NCBI RefSeq assembly: GCF_050937815.1 | Contig: NZ_JACDIJ010000018.1 | Coordinates: 1 to 33,825 of the forward strand | Source: Treponema_C sp050937815 | GTDB lineage: Bacteria > Spirochaetota > Spirochaetia > Treponematales > Treponemataceae | DNA: 33,825 nucleotides | Direction of reading: 5' to 3' | Shown: piece by piece, positions 1-8,556 of the stretch | How positions within the stretch are numbered: the first letter of the stretch is position 1 | Layout: each line of letters begins with the position of its first letter | Made by a program: the position numbers and the translations under genes | Notes under the pieces: model-generated | Database searches by the model: none | Told to the model about the DNA's origin: nothing | What the model saw: the letters and a program-made list of their open reading frames with translations, nothing else

Positions 1-70
1 TTTTGTCAAGTACCCGGTGCGCTTTTTGTGCGGAAAAGATAAAAAATGTAGTATCTGTCTTGCCGTTCAT
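1..70 (-). CDS. 5' end of an unidentified gene running off the left edge
   Basis: On the minus strand an ATG at 70-68 is preceded five bases upstream by GAGGG, a usable ribosome binding site. The frame then stays open for 23 codons to the window edge. The visible residues begin MNGKTDTTFFIFSAQ and match no family I know. A TATATT box lies a little further upstream, without a clear -35. Because only 23 codons are visible, this may be chance. A competing plus-strand reading is noted among the rejected items. Confidence 0.3.
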   Translation of the reverse strand, partial: MNGKTDTTFFIFSAQKAHRVLDK

Positions 71-117
71 AAGCCCTCGCAAAAAGTCAATATAACGCAC
101 AGCACAGATGTACGTAA

Positions 118-366
118 GCGGATTATCCGCAATGTTTTAAATCCCGGCACGGATGCCGGTAAAAGCTGCAAATACCCGATGTTTTAGGCGGTGTACACAC
201 CGACTAAAACTCGAAGCATAAAATCGGACACGACGTCCGATTTTATGCCCGTACACGGATGTGCAGCTTTATGTCCGCCATGGACGGCGGAAAGGCCGAT
301 TATCCGCGATGTTTTGCAACGCAAAACTCGTCGCATAAAACCGAGCAGGAAGCACGGTTTTATGCC
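118..366. repeat. Cluster of nested hairpins forming diverged repeat units
   Basis: At least seven palindromes follow one another: 118-130 (GCGGA/TCCGC), 144-159 (CCGGCA/TGCCGG), 181-210 (GTTTTAG/CTAAAAC around CGGTGT/ACACCG), 216-248 (14-bp perfect stem, 5-nt loop), 274-291 (TCCGCC/GGCGGA), 311-327 (GTTTTGC/GCAAAAC) and 333-365 (11-bp stem). Two units share an edge plan: ATGTTTT, variable core, AAAACTCG, then GCATAAAA, variable core, TTTTATGCC (179-249 and 309-366). GATTATCCGC followed by ATGTTTT also occurs twice (121 and 298). Stem edges are conserved while cores differ, including compensatory changes. No coding function is evident, although an upstream extension of the next gene's frame crosses it. 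The role is unknown; it could be a dispersed palindromic repeat family or a set of transcript hairpins. Confidence 0.7.
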
Positions 367-439
367 ATGTTCCCTTTTTAAACATTGTAACACAAAATTC
401 CGAGAAAAACAAGTTTTTGCTGTCTTTTTATGCATTTTG

Positions 440-454
440 TGCTATACTATGCCT
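440..454 (+). promoter_or_regulatory. Extended -10 promoter of the AAA-ATPase-like gene
   Basis: TGCTATACT (440-448) is an extended -10 box with a weak -35 region. Six bases separate it from the ATG at 455, so the predicted start of transcription falls on the start codon itself. No Shine-Dalgarno precedes the ATG. Confidence 0.5.
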
Positions 455-2056
455 ATGAGTGCAGTGAGAAAAATGCCCATAGGCGTGCAAAGTTTTGAAG
501 ATTTACGGTCAAAAGGTTTTCTCTATATCGATAAAACTGAATTTATATCCAAACTGATTGACGGCAGCAAGGTTCACTTTTTAAGCCGGCCGCGCCGTTT
601 CGGAAAAAGCCTGTTTCTTTCAACGCTCAAAGCATATTTTCTCGGTCAAAAAGAACTGTTTAAGGGTTTGGCGCTTGAAACATATGAAGAAGCCGAAAAA
701 GACAAACGAGAAATCTGGCAGGAATATCCGGTACTCTATTTGGATTTTAACATAGGCATCTACGATACACAAGAAGGTCTTTTAAATAGACTTCACTCAT
801 TTTTACAGGAATACGAAACAATGTACGGAAGTACGGGACTTGATATGCCTGACCGCTTTCAAAATGTAATCAAGAGCGCACACAAAAAAACCGGAAAACA
901 GGTTGTTATCCTCATCGACGAGTATGACAAGCCGCTTTTACAAACCATGTGGAAAGACGAAAACCTCAACGAAATATACCGCACCGTCCTCAAAGGTTTT
1001 TTCGGCGTTATAAAAAGTGCCGACCAATATATCCGCTTTGCCTTTTTAACCGGAGTTACCAAATTCAGCAAGGTAAGCATATTCAGCGATTTAAATAATT
1101 TGCGCGATTTAAGCCTGCTTTCGGATTATTCGGGTATCTGCGGTATTTCGCAGGAAGAACTTGAAAAAGGCTTTGTGCCCGAAATTCAAAACCTTGCCGA
1201 AAAAAACAACTTGAGCTATGAAAAAGCCCTTGCAAAACTAAAGCAGCGCTATGACGGCTACAAATTTGCTCGGAAAGGAAGCGCAATGTATAATCCCTTC
1301 AGTTTGCTCAATGTGTTTGCATCGGGAGAATTTTCAAGCTATTGGTTTGCAACGGGAACGCCCACCTTTTTGGTCGACTATCTTAAAAAAGCCTATTACA
1401 ATATTCCCGACCTTGACGGCAACGTCAAAATCAACGAAGCGGGTTTGGAAACCTACCGGGCCGATGCCGTAAATCCCCTGCCCATACTGTTCCAAGCGGG
1501 CTATGTAACGATTAAAGACTATAACGATTTTGCAGGCCTGTACCGTTTAGGATTCCCCAACGATGAAGTGCGTTACGGTTTTTTGGATAATTTACTGCCC
1601 GCCTACACTTCCGTGCGAAGCGATAAAACGGGGCTTTCGATTTGGGAGTTTTACGAGCAGATAGAGGCTGCCGATGTAGACGGCTTTATGGAAAAGCTGA
1701 AAGGTATCATCTCAGGCATTCCCTACGACAGTCTTACCGAAAAAGACTTGGCTTTGCGCGAGCAAAATTACCAAACCGCCGTGTATCTTGTCTTTGCCCT
1801 TATGAACCAATTTGTACATACGGAAGTTCACTGCGCCGCAGGCAGGGCCGACTGCACTGTGGAATTTCCGGACAAGGTGTACATCTTCGAGTTTAAGCTC
1901 ACGTCCAACGGCACGGCCGAAGATGCCCTGAACCAAATACGCGAAAAAGGCTATGCCGACAGGTTTTCCGGAAGCGGCAAAAAAGTCACAGCCGTCGGCG
2001 CAAGCTTTGATGAAAAAAAACGGACTATAAAAGATTGGAAGATATCTAGTCCGTAA
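455..2056 (+). CDS. AAA-ATPase-like / PD-(D/E)XK nuclease family protein
   Basis: This protein of about 533 residues belongs to the family that joins an N-terminal AAA-ATPase-like domain to a C-terminal PD-(D/E)XK nuclease-like domain; its biological role is unknown. The family signature MPIGVQSFEDL...YIDKT opens the protein. A Walker A-like FLSRPRRFGKSLF follows at about residues 42-54, and a Walker B-like VVILIDEYDKPL at about 150. Near the C-terminus YIFEFKL supplies the E-x-K part of the nuclease motif. The open frame extends 88 codons upstream across the hairpin repeats, but that part is low complexity and unlike the family. ATG 455 (alternatives 449 and 473) is preferred because of the -10 box six bases upstream. 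The 3' end overlaps the convergent potD by 11 bp. Such genes are often multicopy in treponemes and may be horizontally acquired. Confidence 0.85.
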   Translation: MSAVRKMPIGVQSFEDLRSKGFLYIDKTEFISKLIDGSKVHFLSRPRRFGKSLFLSTLKAYFLGQKELFKGLALETYEEAEKDKREIWQEYPVLYLDFNIGIYDTQEGLLNRLHSFLQEYETMYGSTGLDMPDRFQNVIKSAHKKTGKQVVILIDEYDKPLLQTMWKDENLNEIYRTVLKGFFGVIKSADQYIRFAFLTGVTKFSKVSIFSDLNNLRDLSLLSDYSGICGISQEELEKGFVPEIQNLAEKNNLSYEKALAKLKQRYDGYKFARKGSAMYNPFSLLNVFASGEFSSYWFATGTPTFLVDYLKKAYYNIPDLDGNVKINEAGLETYRADAVNPLPILFQAGYVTIKDYNDFAGLYRLGFPNDEVRYGFLDNLLPAYTSVRSDKTGLSIWEFYEQIEAADVDGFMEKLKGIISGIPYDSLTEKDLALREQNYQTAVYLVFALMNQFVHTEVHCAAGRADCTVEFPDKVYIFEFKLTSNGTAEDALNQIREKGYADRFSGSGKKVTAVGASFDEKKRTIKDWKISSP

Positions 2057-3083
2057 ACCGTATGCGCTGCCAAATGTCGTTGTACTTTGCAAGGCCTTCG
2101 GCAAGGTCGGTTTTAAGCTGACAGTGCATCATGTCTTCGCTTTTGTACATCGGGGTTGACTGCATAAACTCGGCAGCCTTCATGTTGACGGTTGGCGGAA
2201 AACGGAAGGTGTCCAAAAACTGCGCATATATTTCCGGGCGGTGGATAAAGTTTATAAACTCCATAGCCAAATCGTAGTTTTTTGCACTCTTAAGTACGCA
2301 CATCGAATCGAGGTACATGGGGCCGCCTTCTTCGGGAATAAAAAAGTCGACCGTGTCCCATTTTGCTTCGGGAACTTCGCCGTATACAACCTCGGCATAG
2401 CCTTGCACAACCCAAAAGTCGCCTGCGGCAAAGGATTTTCCGAAACCTTCCGCATCGAATTTTACGAGATTGGGTTTCCATTCGTCGATAATGAGGCGTT
2501 CGGCATCGCGCAATTCGGCATCGTCCAGGCTGTTTACGGACTTTCCGCGGAAGGCCAAGGCATCTCCGATAACTTCTCTCATATCGTCCATCATGCACAT
2601 TCTGCCCTTTAAGTCTTTACGCGCAAAAATGCTCCAGCTTTTTTCGTAGTCCGAAAGTTTTGTTTTATTTACGGCAACGCCTGCGGCTCCCATATAATAG
2701 GGAACGCTGTATTCCATCTTCGAATCGTATACGGCTTTTTCGAGAACTGCAGGATTTATGTACTGCGCATTCGGAATTTTGCTTAAATCGATTTTTTGCA
2801 GCATACCCTGCTGTATCATAATCGAAGTGTAATCCTGCGAGGGAAATACGATATCGTAGTTGGAAGCTCCGGCCATCAGTTTTGCAAACATTTCTTCGTT
2901 CGAGGCATAGCTGTCCACCCATACATCGACGCCGAATTCTTTTTCAAACTGCTCGATAACGCTGTCGGGGGTATAGTAGGTCCAGTTAAAAAGATAGAGG
3001 GTTTTACCCCTGCCTTTGCCGCCGCAGCCTGCCATAATCGGCACAAGGGCCGCACTTACAATCGCAATAATCGCTTTTTTCAT
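2046..3083 (-). CDS. potD: Spermidine/putrescine ABC transporter, substrate-binding lipoprotein
   Basis: This is the periplasmic polyamine-binding component of the PotABCD importer, 345 residues, close to the usual PotD length. The N-terminus has a lipoprotein signal, KKAIIAIVSAALVPIMAGC, with the acylated cysteine at residue 20. The mature protein begins with the PotD pattern LYLFNWTYYTPDSV, followed by FEKEFGVDV and YDIVFPSQDY, which line the ligand cleft in the family. AGGAGG lies just upstream of the ATG, 27 bases after potC. It is the last gene of potABCD. Its stop codon lies inside the end of the convergent ATPase gene, so there is no space for a separate terminator. T. pallidum PotD is known to bind polyamines, which supports the assignment; whether putrescine or spermidine is preferred cannot be read here. 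Confidence 0.95.
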   Translation of the reverse strand: MKKAIIAIVSAALVPIMAGCGGKGRGKTLYLFNWTYYTPDSVIEQFEKEFGVDVWVDSYASNEEMFAKLMAGASNYDIVFPSQDYTSIMIQQGMLQKIDLSKIPNAQYINPAVLEKAVYDSKMEYSVPYYMGAAGVAVNKTKLSDYEKSWSIFARKDLKGRMCMMDDMREVIGDALAFRGKSVNSLDDAELRDAERLIIDEWKPNLVKFDAEGFGKSFAAGDFWVVQGYAEVVYGEVPEAKWDTVDFFIPEEGGPMYLDSMCVLKSAKNYDLAMEFINFIHRPEIYAQFLDTFRFPPTVNMKAAEFMQSTPMYKSEDMMHCQLKTDLAEGLAKYNDIWQRIRFTD

Positions 3084-3110
3084 GTCATTCCTCCTAAAAG
3101 GGAACTGTGT

Positions 3111-3986
3111 TTATTTTGCCGCGGCAAAACTTTTTAAGAATTTACGCATTGAAAAGGCAATCAATACCGTACCTAAAATCATCACAAAGGACAATGCGTT
3201 TATAACGGGCGAAACTCCGAAACGTATCATCGAATACACGTAGAGGGGAAGCGTTGTGGAGCCGGGGCCGGAAACGAAAAAGGTAATCACAAAGTCTTCA
3301 AGCGACATTGTAACCGCCATTAAAAAGCCGGAGAGAATACCGGGCAAAATTGCAGGCACAATCACTTTAAACATTGTCTGCCTTTCGGTTGCACCCAAAT
3401 CGTAGGACGCTTCCACAATTGAAAAATCGAACTCGTCTATGCGGGCTAAAATCATCAAAAACACAAAGGGAAGACAAAAGGTGGTGTGCGCCGCAAAAAT
3501 CGAAAAAAGTCCCAAGGGAAGTTTTATGCCCGAAAAGAAAATAAGCATGGAAACACCGATAATCACTTCGGGCAATACCATGGGTAAAAAGCTGATGGTT
3601 TGAATATAGGTTTTTCCTTTGAACTTATACCAGCTTACCCCCAAAGCCGCCGCGGTTCCCAAAACGGTTGACAAAGCCGCCGATGAAAGGGCGACAATGA
3701 GGCTGTTTAAAAGGGAGCGCCACAAGTCTTTTGAATCGAACAACAGTTTTTTATACCAAATAAGAGAAAGGCCCGTAAAATCGCTTCCCTTGCTTTCGTT
3801 AAACGAATAGACGATGATGACGATAAGCGGCAAAAACAAAAACAGGAGGGTTAAAACCAGTACAATAAGAGAAAACGAAAATCTGTTGCGTTTTTGAAAA
3901 GCGCGCCGTGCATGCCGCGCAGGTTCGGATAAGGGGCGTTTTTTGTTTACGCGCGTTACCAATGTCCGAAAAGGATTTAAGTTCAT
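3111..3986 (-). CDS. potC: Spermidine/putrescine ABC transporter permease PotC
   Basis: This is one of two membrane permeases of the polyamine importer, 291 residues. A basic cytoplasmic N-terminus of about 30 residues (slightly longer than in E. coli PotC) precedes six predicted membrane segments, the first at FSFSLIVLVLTLLFLFLPL. The permease EAA loop, which docks on the ATPase, is seen as VEASYDLGATERQTMFKVI. The ATG overlaps the potB stop as ATGA, indicating translational coupling. The gene is followed by potD after a short gap with its own strong ribosome binding site, as expected for a binding protein made in excess. Confidence 0.94.
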   Translation of the reverse strand: MNLNPFRTLVTRVNKKRPLSEPARHARRAFQKRNRFSFSLIVLVLTLLFLFLPLIVIIVYSFNESKGSDFTGLSLIWYKKLLFDSKDLWRSLLNSLIVALSSAALSTVLGTAAALGVSWYKFKGKTYIQTISFLPMVLPEVIIGVSMLIFFSGIKLPLGLFSIFAAHTTFCLPFVFLMILARIDEFDFSIVEASYDLGATERQTMFKVIVPAILPGILSGFLMAVTMSLEDFVITFFVSGPGSTTLPLYVYSMIRFGVSPVINALSFVMILGTVLIAFSMRKFLKSFAAAK

Positions 3987-4891
3987 ATTTTTTTAACCTC
4001 CCCTTTTGAACCGTTTTTAAGCGATGCGTCTTTTTTAACCGAGCTTATCATCCACAGTACCGCAAGGGTACTGATAACCGTGATAATCATTGAAAAAGCC
4101 GCCGCAAGGGGCCAGTTGCGCGTTTTATTCACCTGGTCTACGATAATGTTTCCTATCATATACGAATCTTTACCGCCGACCAAAAGGGGAACGGTGTACG
4201 CGCCGAAAATCGGAATAAAGGTAAAGATAATCGCCGTAATAATGCCGCTTTTTATATTCGGCAGTAAAACCCTGAGCATGGAGCCCGGTTTTGTCGCACC
4301 CAAATCGCGGGCGGCTTCCAAAAGCGAAAAGTCAAAGCGGTCTACCGAGGTAAAAATCGGCAAAATGGCATACGGAAGGTACATATACACCGATACAATG
4401 ACGACGGCGTTTTGATTGTACAAAAATTTAACAAAATCCTTTGTAATATTCAGCTGCATAAGGATTGTGTTTAAAAGGCCGTCGTTTCCGAGTATGGACA
4501 TCCATGCGAATATGCGGATAAGCGAGTTTGTCCAAAAGGGAACGATAACCAAAAGCAAAAAAACCGTTTGCTTGCCGCTTTTGGCCATAGCGTAGCCGCA
4601 GGGAAGAGCGATAAGAATCGTAATCACTGTGGAAATAACGGAAATCCATACGGTTCTTATCAATACAATTCCGTATGCGGGGTTTAAAAGCTGACGGTAT
4701 GCTTCAAGCGAAAATTCGTGCACAACGCCGCCGTACAAGCCTTTTTTGAGAAAACTGTATAAGATAATAATGGCAAGCGGGGCGACAAAAAAAACGGTAA
4801 ACCATACACCCATCGGCCATGCATAGAGCATTCCGAGCTTTGTACCCTTTTGCCTCATGCCGAGTGAAGATGCAGAGGATGTATTTTTCAT
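3983..4891 (-). CDS. potB: Spermidine/putrescine ABC transporter permease PotB
   Basis: This is the second permease of the importer, 302 residues. After about 25 polar residues come membrane segments beginning YAWPMGVWFTVFFVAPLAI. The EAA loop reads LLEAARDLGATKPGSMLRVL, the site of contact with PotA. Both ends show 4-bp ATGA overlaps, with potA upstream and potC downstream, so the three genes are translationally coupled. The polarity of the segments and the position in the operon distinguish it from PotC. Nothing is truncated. Confidence 0.94.
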   Translation of the reverse strand: MKNTSSASSLGMRQKGTKLGMLYAWPMGVWFTVFFVAPLAIIILYSFLKKGLYGGVVHEFSLEAYRQLLNPAYGIVLIRTVWISVISTVITILIALPCGYAMAKSGKQTVFLLLVIVPFWTNSLIRIFAWMSILGNDGLLNTILMQLNITKDFVKFLYNQNAVVIVSVYMYLPYAILPIFTSVDRFDFSLLEAARDLGATKPGSMLRVLLPNIKSGIITAIIFTFIPIFGAYTVPLLVGGKDSYMIGNIIVDQVNKTRNWPLAAAFSMIITVISTLAVLWMISSVKKDASLKNGSKGEVKKI

Positions 4892-6027
4892 TTTTCTATG
4901 TCCTCAACAATGTAGCCGTCGTTGGCGCTCCACGAAATGTATACGCGGTCCTTCCATTCGATTTCGGGTCCGTCGTCCAAATAATTGGTATGCTGTTTGA
5001 ACACTTTTACGACGGTGCCGTTGTCCAGCCGTACATAGAATTTGGATTGAAAGCCCGAATACACGGGTTCTTCGACAATGCCGGTAAACACATTGATGTT
5101 CGGCTTCTTCGGCGGAGGGTCAAGCGAAATGCGGATTTTTTCCGGGCGGACGGTAAAGCATACCTTTTGTCCTTCTTCGGTACGCTCGTAATCGGTAACC
5201 TTAATATCGGCCGACAGTTCGGGAATATCGAGGGTACACATAAACTCGCTCTCCTTTCCCGCTTCCACCGGCCAATCCTTACATTCTTCAACACGGGCGG
5301 CAAAGATATTCGTTTCGCCGATAAACTGAGCGGTAAACTCGGTCGCCGGGCTTTCGTAAATTTCGAAGGGACTGCCCACTTGCAAAACCTTTCCCTGATT
5401 CATAACCGCAATACGGTCGGAAACGGATAAGGCTTCGGATTGGTCGTGGGTAACGTATATAAAGGTAATGCCGATTTTATCGTGGAGTTTGTCCAGCTCG
5501 ACCAGCAAATTGGAGCGCAGCTTGGCGTCCAGGGCGGACAGGGGTTCGTCCAATAAGAGGATGTTCGGCTCGTTTATCAAAGCGCGCGCAATCGCAACAC
5601 GCTGACGCTGGCCGCCTGAAAGCTGGTTGGGTTTTTTATCTATGTGAGCGTCGAGCTGCACCATGCGCAGGTATTCGCGCACACGCTCGTCTATCGTCGA
5701 TTTATTCAGCTTTTTTAATTTAAGCGGAAAGGCGACATTATCGTACACCGATAAATGCGGAAACAGCGCGTAGTTTTGAAAGACGGTATTCGACTCGCGC
5801 TTATTGGGCGGCAAAGAGCTGACGTTTTTGTCGTCAAACAAAACCGCGCCGTCATCGGGAAATTCGAATCCCGCAATAATTCTTAACAAGGTGGTTTTAC
5901 CGCAGCCGGAAGGCCCCAAAAGAGAAAAAAATTCCCCCTTATTAATCGTCAAACTCACATTGTCCAACGCGCAAAAAGTACCGAAATGTTTCGATACGCC
6001 GTTAATTGATACCGTGCTGCCCTTCAA
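4888..6027 (-). CDS. potA: Spermidine/putrescine ABC transporter ATPase PotA
   Basis: This is the ATPase that powers polyamine uptake, 379 residues, the normal PotA length. It has Walker A GPSGCGKTT (from residue 38), the Q-loop region VFQNYALFPHLSV, the signature LSGGQRQRVAIARAL, Walker B ILLLDEPLSALD and the switch-region THDQSEAL. A C-terminal regulatory TOBE-like region follows from about residue 240. The start is TTG at 6027, with AGGA about six bases upstream; no better-placed ATG occurs. It is the first gene of potABCD and is preceded by a TTGACA-type promoter. Confidence 0.95.
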   Translation of the reverse strand: MKGSTVSINGVSKHFGTFCALDNVSLTINKGEFFSLLGPSGCGKTTLLRIIAGFEFPDDGAVLFDDKNVSSLPPNKRESNTVFQNYALFPHLSVYDNVAFPLKLKKLNKSTIDERVREYLRMVQLDAHIDKKPNQLSGGQRQRVAIARALINEPNILLLDEPLSALDAKLRSNLLVELDKLHDKIGITFIYVTHDQSEALSVSDRIAVMNQGKVLQVGSPFEIYESPATEFTAQFIGETNIFAARVEECKDWPVEAGKESEFMCTLDIPELSADIKVTDYERTEEGQKVCFTVRPEKIRISLDPPPKKPNINVFTGIVEEPVYSGFQSKFYVRLDNGTVVKVFKQHTNYLDDGPEIEWKDRVYISWSANDGYIVEDIEK

Positions 6028-6072
6028 TGTTTTTCCTGTTCCCCCATGTTTTTATAAAATACAGTACCTTGT

Positions 6073-6101
6073 ACAATGCTGAAAATAAGCGGTATTGTCA
6101 A
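6073..6101 (-). promoter_or_regulatory. Probable promoter of potABCD
   Basis: On the minus strand TTGACA (6101-6096) is followed after 17 bases by CATTGT (6078-6073). The -35 is a consensus match; the -10 matches poorly. It lies about 45 bases upstream of the potA TTG. A second AT-rich region (TATTTTATAAAA, around 6052-6063) sits closer to the gene and could be an alternative -10. The rest of the 181-base gap between potA and the reductase shows no gene and no clear terminator. Confidence 0.45.
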
Positions 6102-6208
6102 TAGGCAGAGCGCAAAAAAAGACATCCGGTTTGGAATCCCGAACCTATAGTACCGAATCTATAATAATTGAGAAGAATATCGGCTTTGTGCTTGCGGTTT
6201 TGATTTTT

Positions 6209-7372
6209 TTATTCCATTGCCTTATGCGCCTGTGCGAGCATATCGGGAATTCTAATATGCTGGGGGCAGCGCGGTTCGCATGCGCCGCAGCGTACGCACT
6301 TGTTTGCACCTCTTTGCGCATCTTGTATTGAACGGTATTTTGTCGAAAATGCTTTTGTCCCGCCGTTTTCGAAAGCTCCCTGCATTGAAACCGCGTTGTA
6401 TGCGGAAAATATATCGGGAATGGAAACTCCGGCGGGGCAGGGCGTACAATAGGCACAAGCCGTACAGGGAACTTTTATGCGCGACTTAAACCATGCTGCC
6501 GCTTTTTCTATGACCCGCATTTGGCTTGCCGGAAGGGAATTGGGTTTAGCCGCACTTGCCGTCGCACAGTTTGTGAGTACTTGTTCTGCGCTTCCCATCC
6601 CCGAAAGGGCGAGGGTGATTTCCTGATGTTCCCATACCCAGCGCAATCCCCATTCCGCAGGAAGACGCGGAACATTCGCATGAGCAAAAATATCCGTTAC
6701 GGCTTGCGGAACCCGCGCCAAAACACCGCCGCGCAGCGGTTCCATAGAAACAGCGCCTATGCCCTTATCGTATGCATACTTCAAACCTGCCGTTCCCGCT
6801 TGATACTGTTCGTCAAGATAATTGTATTGAATTTGGCAAAATTCCCAATTTTCGTAACCGTCGATAATCGAACGGAACGTTTCCGGTTCATGATGAAACG
6901 AAAACCCTATATGACGTATTTTTCCTTCTTTTTTCATTTTTTCTAAAAAATCAAGGCCGTTGAGTTTTTGTATCGTTTGCCAGCTTTTGTCGTTCAGCGA
7001 GTGCATAAGATAAAAGTCGATATAATCCGTTCCCAAGCGTTTAAGCTGCGTATTAAACAGTTTTTCCCAATCGGCTTTTTCTTTTACCGGCCATACGGGC
7101 ATTTTATCGGCGATGTACACTTTATTGCGGATATTCAGCCGGCGTAAAATTCTGCCTAAAATTTCTTCGCTTTTGCCGCCGTGGTAAATATAGGCGGTAT
7201 CGTAATAGTTTACGCCTTGTTCATATGCGATGCGCACCAGCTTTTCGGCTTCTTTTTCATCGACCGCCGAATCGTCCCGGTTTTTTCCTTGTATAAGGGG
7301 CAATCGCATCATGCCGAAACCCAATACGGAAATCGATTTATCCGGTATTTTCGGAAAGGTTCTGTACAGCAT
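6209..7372 (-). CDS. Aldo/keto reductase with C-terminal Fe-S cysteine clusters
   Basis: This is an NAD(P)H-dependent oxidoreductase of the aldo/keto reductase superfamily, 387 residues. The catalytic tetrad is visible as Asp58, Tyr63, Lys90 and His124 within the TIM barrel (about residues 1-290). Two ferredoxin-like cysteine groups follow, C303-C306-C309-C312 and C359-C362-C365-C369 (CVRCGACEPRCP), which should bind two [4Fe-4S] clusters and suggest electron transfer from an iron-sulfur partner. The substrate is unknown. AGGAGG lies just upstream of the ATG. The gene follows azlD by 36 bases on the same strand. A TATAAT (7413-7408) at the azlD stop may give it its own promoter, though the -35 there is weak. 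Confidence 0.9.
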   Translation of the reverse strand: MLYRTFPKIPDKSISVLGFGMMRLPLIQGKNRDDSAVDEKEAEKLVRIAYEQGVNYYDTAYIYHGGKSEEILGRILRRLNIRNKVYIADKMPVWPVKEKADWEKLFNTQLKRLGTDYIDFYLMHSLNDKSWQTIQKLNGLDFLEKMKKEGKIRHIGFSFHHEPETFRSIIDGYENWEFCQIQYNYLDEQYQAGTAGLKYAYDKGIGAVSMEPLRGGVLARVPQAVTDIFAHANVPRLPAEWGLRWVWEHQEITLALSGMGSAEQVLTNCATASAAKPNSLPASQMRVIEKAAAWFKSRIKVPCTACAYCTPCPAGVSIPDIFSAYNAVSMQGAFENGGTKAFSTKYRSIQDAQRGANKCVRCGACEPRCPQHIRIPDMLAQAHKAME

Positions 7373-7408
7373 TGTTCCTCCTTAAATGTATCCCAAATGT
7401 AAACCGAA

Positions 7409-7723
7409 TTATATTAAAACCATATAAATAATCGTTCCGCCGAAAATGCTTATCATAGCGTTACCCTTATATAGGTGCGCTAAAACCGTAAAACATATTG
7501 CACCTAAAGCGGGAATGTAAGAAGCCCTTTGTGCAAAATCAATATCTTTTAATGTATATATTATAAGAACGGTTATAACAAGGGAAGGGAAGTATGTACC
7601 CAAATAGCGGAAAAGCGGCGGCGCAGTGCGTTTTGAAAACAGTGCAAAAGAAAACAATCTGGTAGCGAAAATAATAAGAGCCATAAGAACGATTGCAATA
7701 AGGGCTTGATTCAGTGTAAGCAT
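7409..7723 (-). CDS. azlD: AzlD-family branched-chain amino acid export subunit
   Basis: This small membrane protein of 104 residues has about four hydrophobic segments. It matches the AzlD family, whose members act with AzlC as an exporter of branched-chain or other amino acids. The first segment is ALIAIVLMALIIFATRLF, and the central PPLFRYLGTYFPSLVITVLI is typical of the family. The ribosome binding site GAAGGAAGG is close to the ATG. It lies 33 bases after azlC in the same operon. Transport direction and substrate are inferred from the family only. Confidence 0.85.
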   Translation of the reverse strand: MLTLNQALIAIVLMALIIFATRLFSFALFSKRTAPPLFRYLGTYFPSLVITVLIIYTLKDIDFAQRASYIPALGAICFTVLAHLYKGNAMISIFGGTIIYMVLI

Positions 7724-7756
7724 ATTTTACCTTCCTTCAAAATAAACGGCGCTATT

Positions 7757-8461
7757 TTAGACATTTGTTTTAAACTTTCCTCTATGTTCTACGGGTTTTT
7801 TTAACAGTATTAAAAACACTGTTCCCAAAACAAGAGATGCAATAAGCATATTGCCGGGCTTAAAGACTATAAGGGCTGCCGAAGCGGACGCGGCACCGAT
7901 AAGAGCCGGCAAGGGATTTTTCGACAGTTTAAGCCGATCGATAAGCAAAACAATAAACAAAGCCGTAAGTGCAAAATCAACGCCTTTAAAAGAAAAAGGA
8001 ATCCATACTCCCAGTAAGGCGCCGAGGCTGCTGCCGAGTATCCAATACGAATGATTGAGTACGGCAATTGCAGCGTACCATCGGTCTTTATGTAGTTGCG
8101 GCGGTACCGATGTTGAAGTAAGTAAAGCATATGTTTCATCGGTAAGGGCAAATATCAAGTACGGTTTCCATATGCCCGTATCTTTAAATTGTTCCGAAAG
8201 AGAAAGACCGTACACAATATGGCGTATATTTACGGCAAGTGTCGTCAGTGCTATGAGGGGCAAGCTTGCGCCGGCTGCAAACAAACCGACCGCTGCGTAT
8301 TGGCCTGCTCCGGCATACATAATAATGCTCATAAGCGGCGCTAAATACCACGGATAGCCGGCTTGAGTAAGCATAAGGCCGAAGGGAATACCGATGGCTA
8401 TATAACCGAAAAAAACCGGTGCGGTTACTTGCATTGCTTTAAAAAAAAGTCCGCGATTCAT
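7757..8461 (-). CDS. azlC: AzlC-family branched-chain amino acid export permease
   Basis: This is the large subunit of an AzlCD exporter, about 234 residues, with the conserved opening VTAPVFFGYIAIGIPFGLML and the MYAGAGQYAAVGLFAAG motif around residue 50. The frame can be read 18 codons further upstream, but a promoter sits in that stretch (TGGTCA, 17 bases, TATACT) and ends six bases before the ATG at 8461, so 8461 is taken as the start. No Shine-Dalgarno is present, which makes a leaderless message likely. azlD follows directly. The gene is divergent from the small membrane protein at 8557. Confidence 0.87.
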   Translation of the reverse strand: MNRGLFFKAMQVTAPVFFGYIAIGIPFGLMLTQAGYPWYLAPLMSIIMYAGAGQYAAVGLFAAGASLPLIALTTLAVNIRHIVYGLSLSEQFKDTGIWKPYLIFALTDETYALLTSTSVPPQLHKDRWYAAIAVLNHSYWILGSSLGALLGVWIPFSFKGVDFALTALFIVLLIDRLKLSKNPLPALIGAASASAALIVFKPGNMLIASLVLGTVFLILLKKPVEHRGKFKTNV

Positions 8462-8467
8462 ATAAAA

Positions 8468-8496
8468 AGTATAGCATGTTTTATCTTTCTTGACCA
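8468..8496 (-). promoter_or_regulatory. Promoter of azlC, directly abutting the start codon
   Basis: On the minus strand TGGTCA (8496-8491), 17 bases, then TATACT (8473-8468) with an upstream TG (extended -10). Six bases separate the -10 from the ATG at 8461, so transcription should begin on the start codon. Confidence 0.6.
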
Positions 8497-8556
8497 TAAA
8501 AAGAAAATATGGCACACTTAATACAGTGTTTTAATATTTTCGGAGGTATTTTTATT

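Noticed and set aside
1..42. Plus-strand 3' end of a gene (frame ending VPGALFVRKR then TAA at 40-42)
   Set aside because: Only 13 codons are visible and no family is recognised; the minus-strand reading has a start codon with a ribosome binding site. It remains possible.
118..366. CRISPR array or integron attC cassette sites
   Set aside because: The units are unequal in length, with no regular spacers and no cas genes; no integron integrase or GTTRRRY core site is evident.
191..454. 88-codon N-terminal extension of the AAA-ATPase-like protein
   Set aside because: It translates the hairpin repeats, shows no domain, and lies upstream of the likely -10 box; family members begin at the PIGVQSFE region.
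8462..8515. 18-codon upstream extension of azlC
   Set aside because: It contains the -35 and -10 boxes, and the family sequence starts after ATG 8461.
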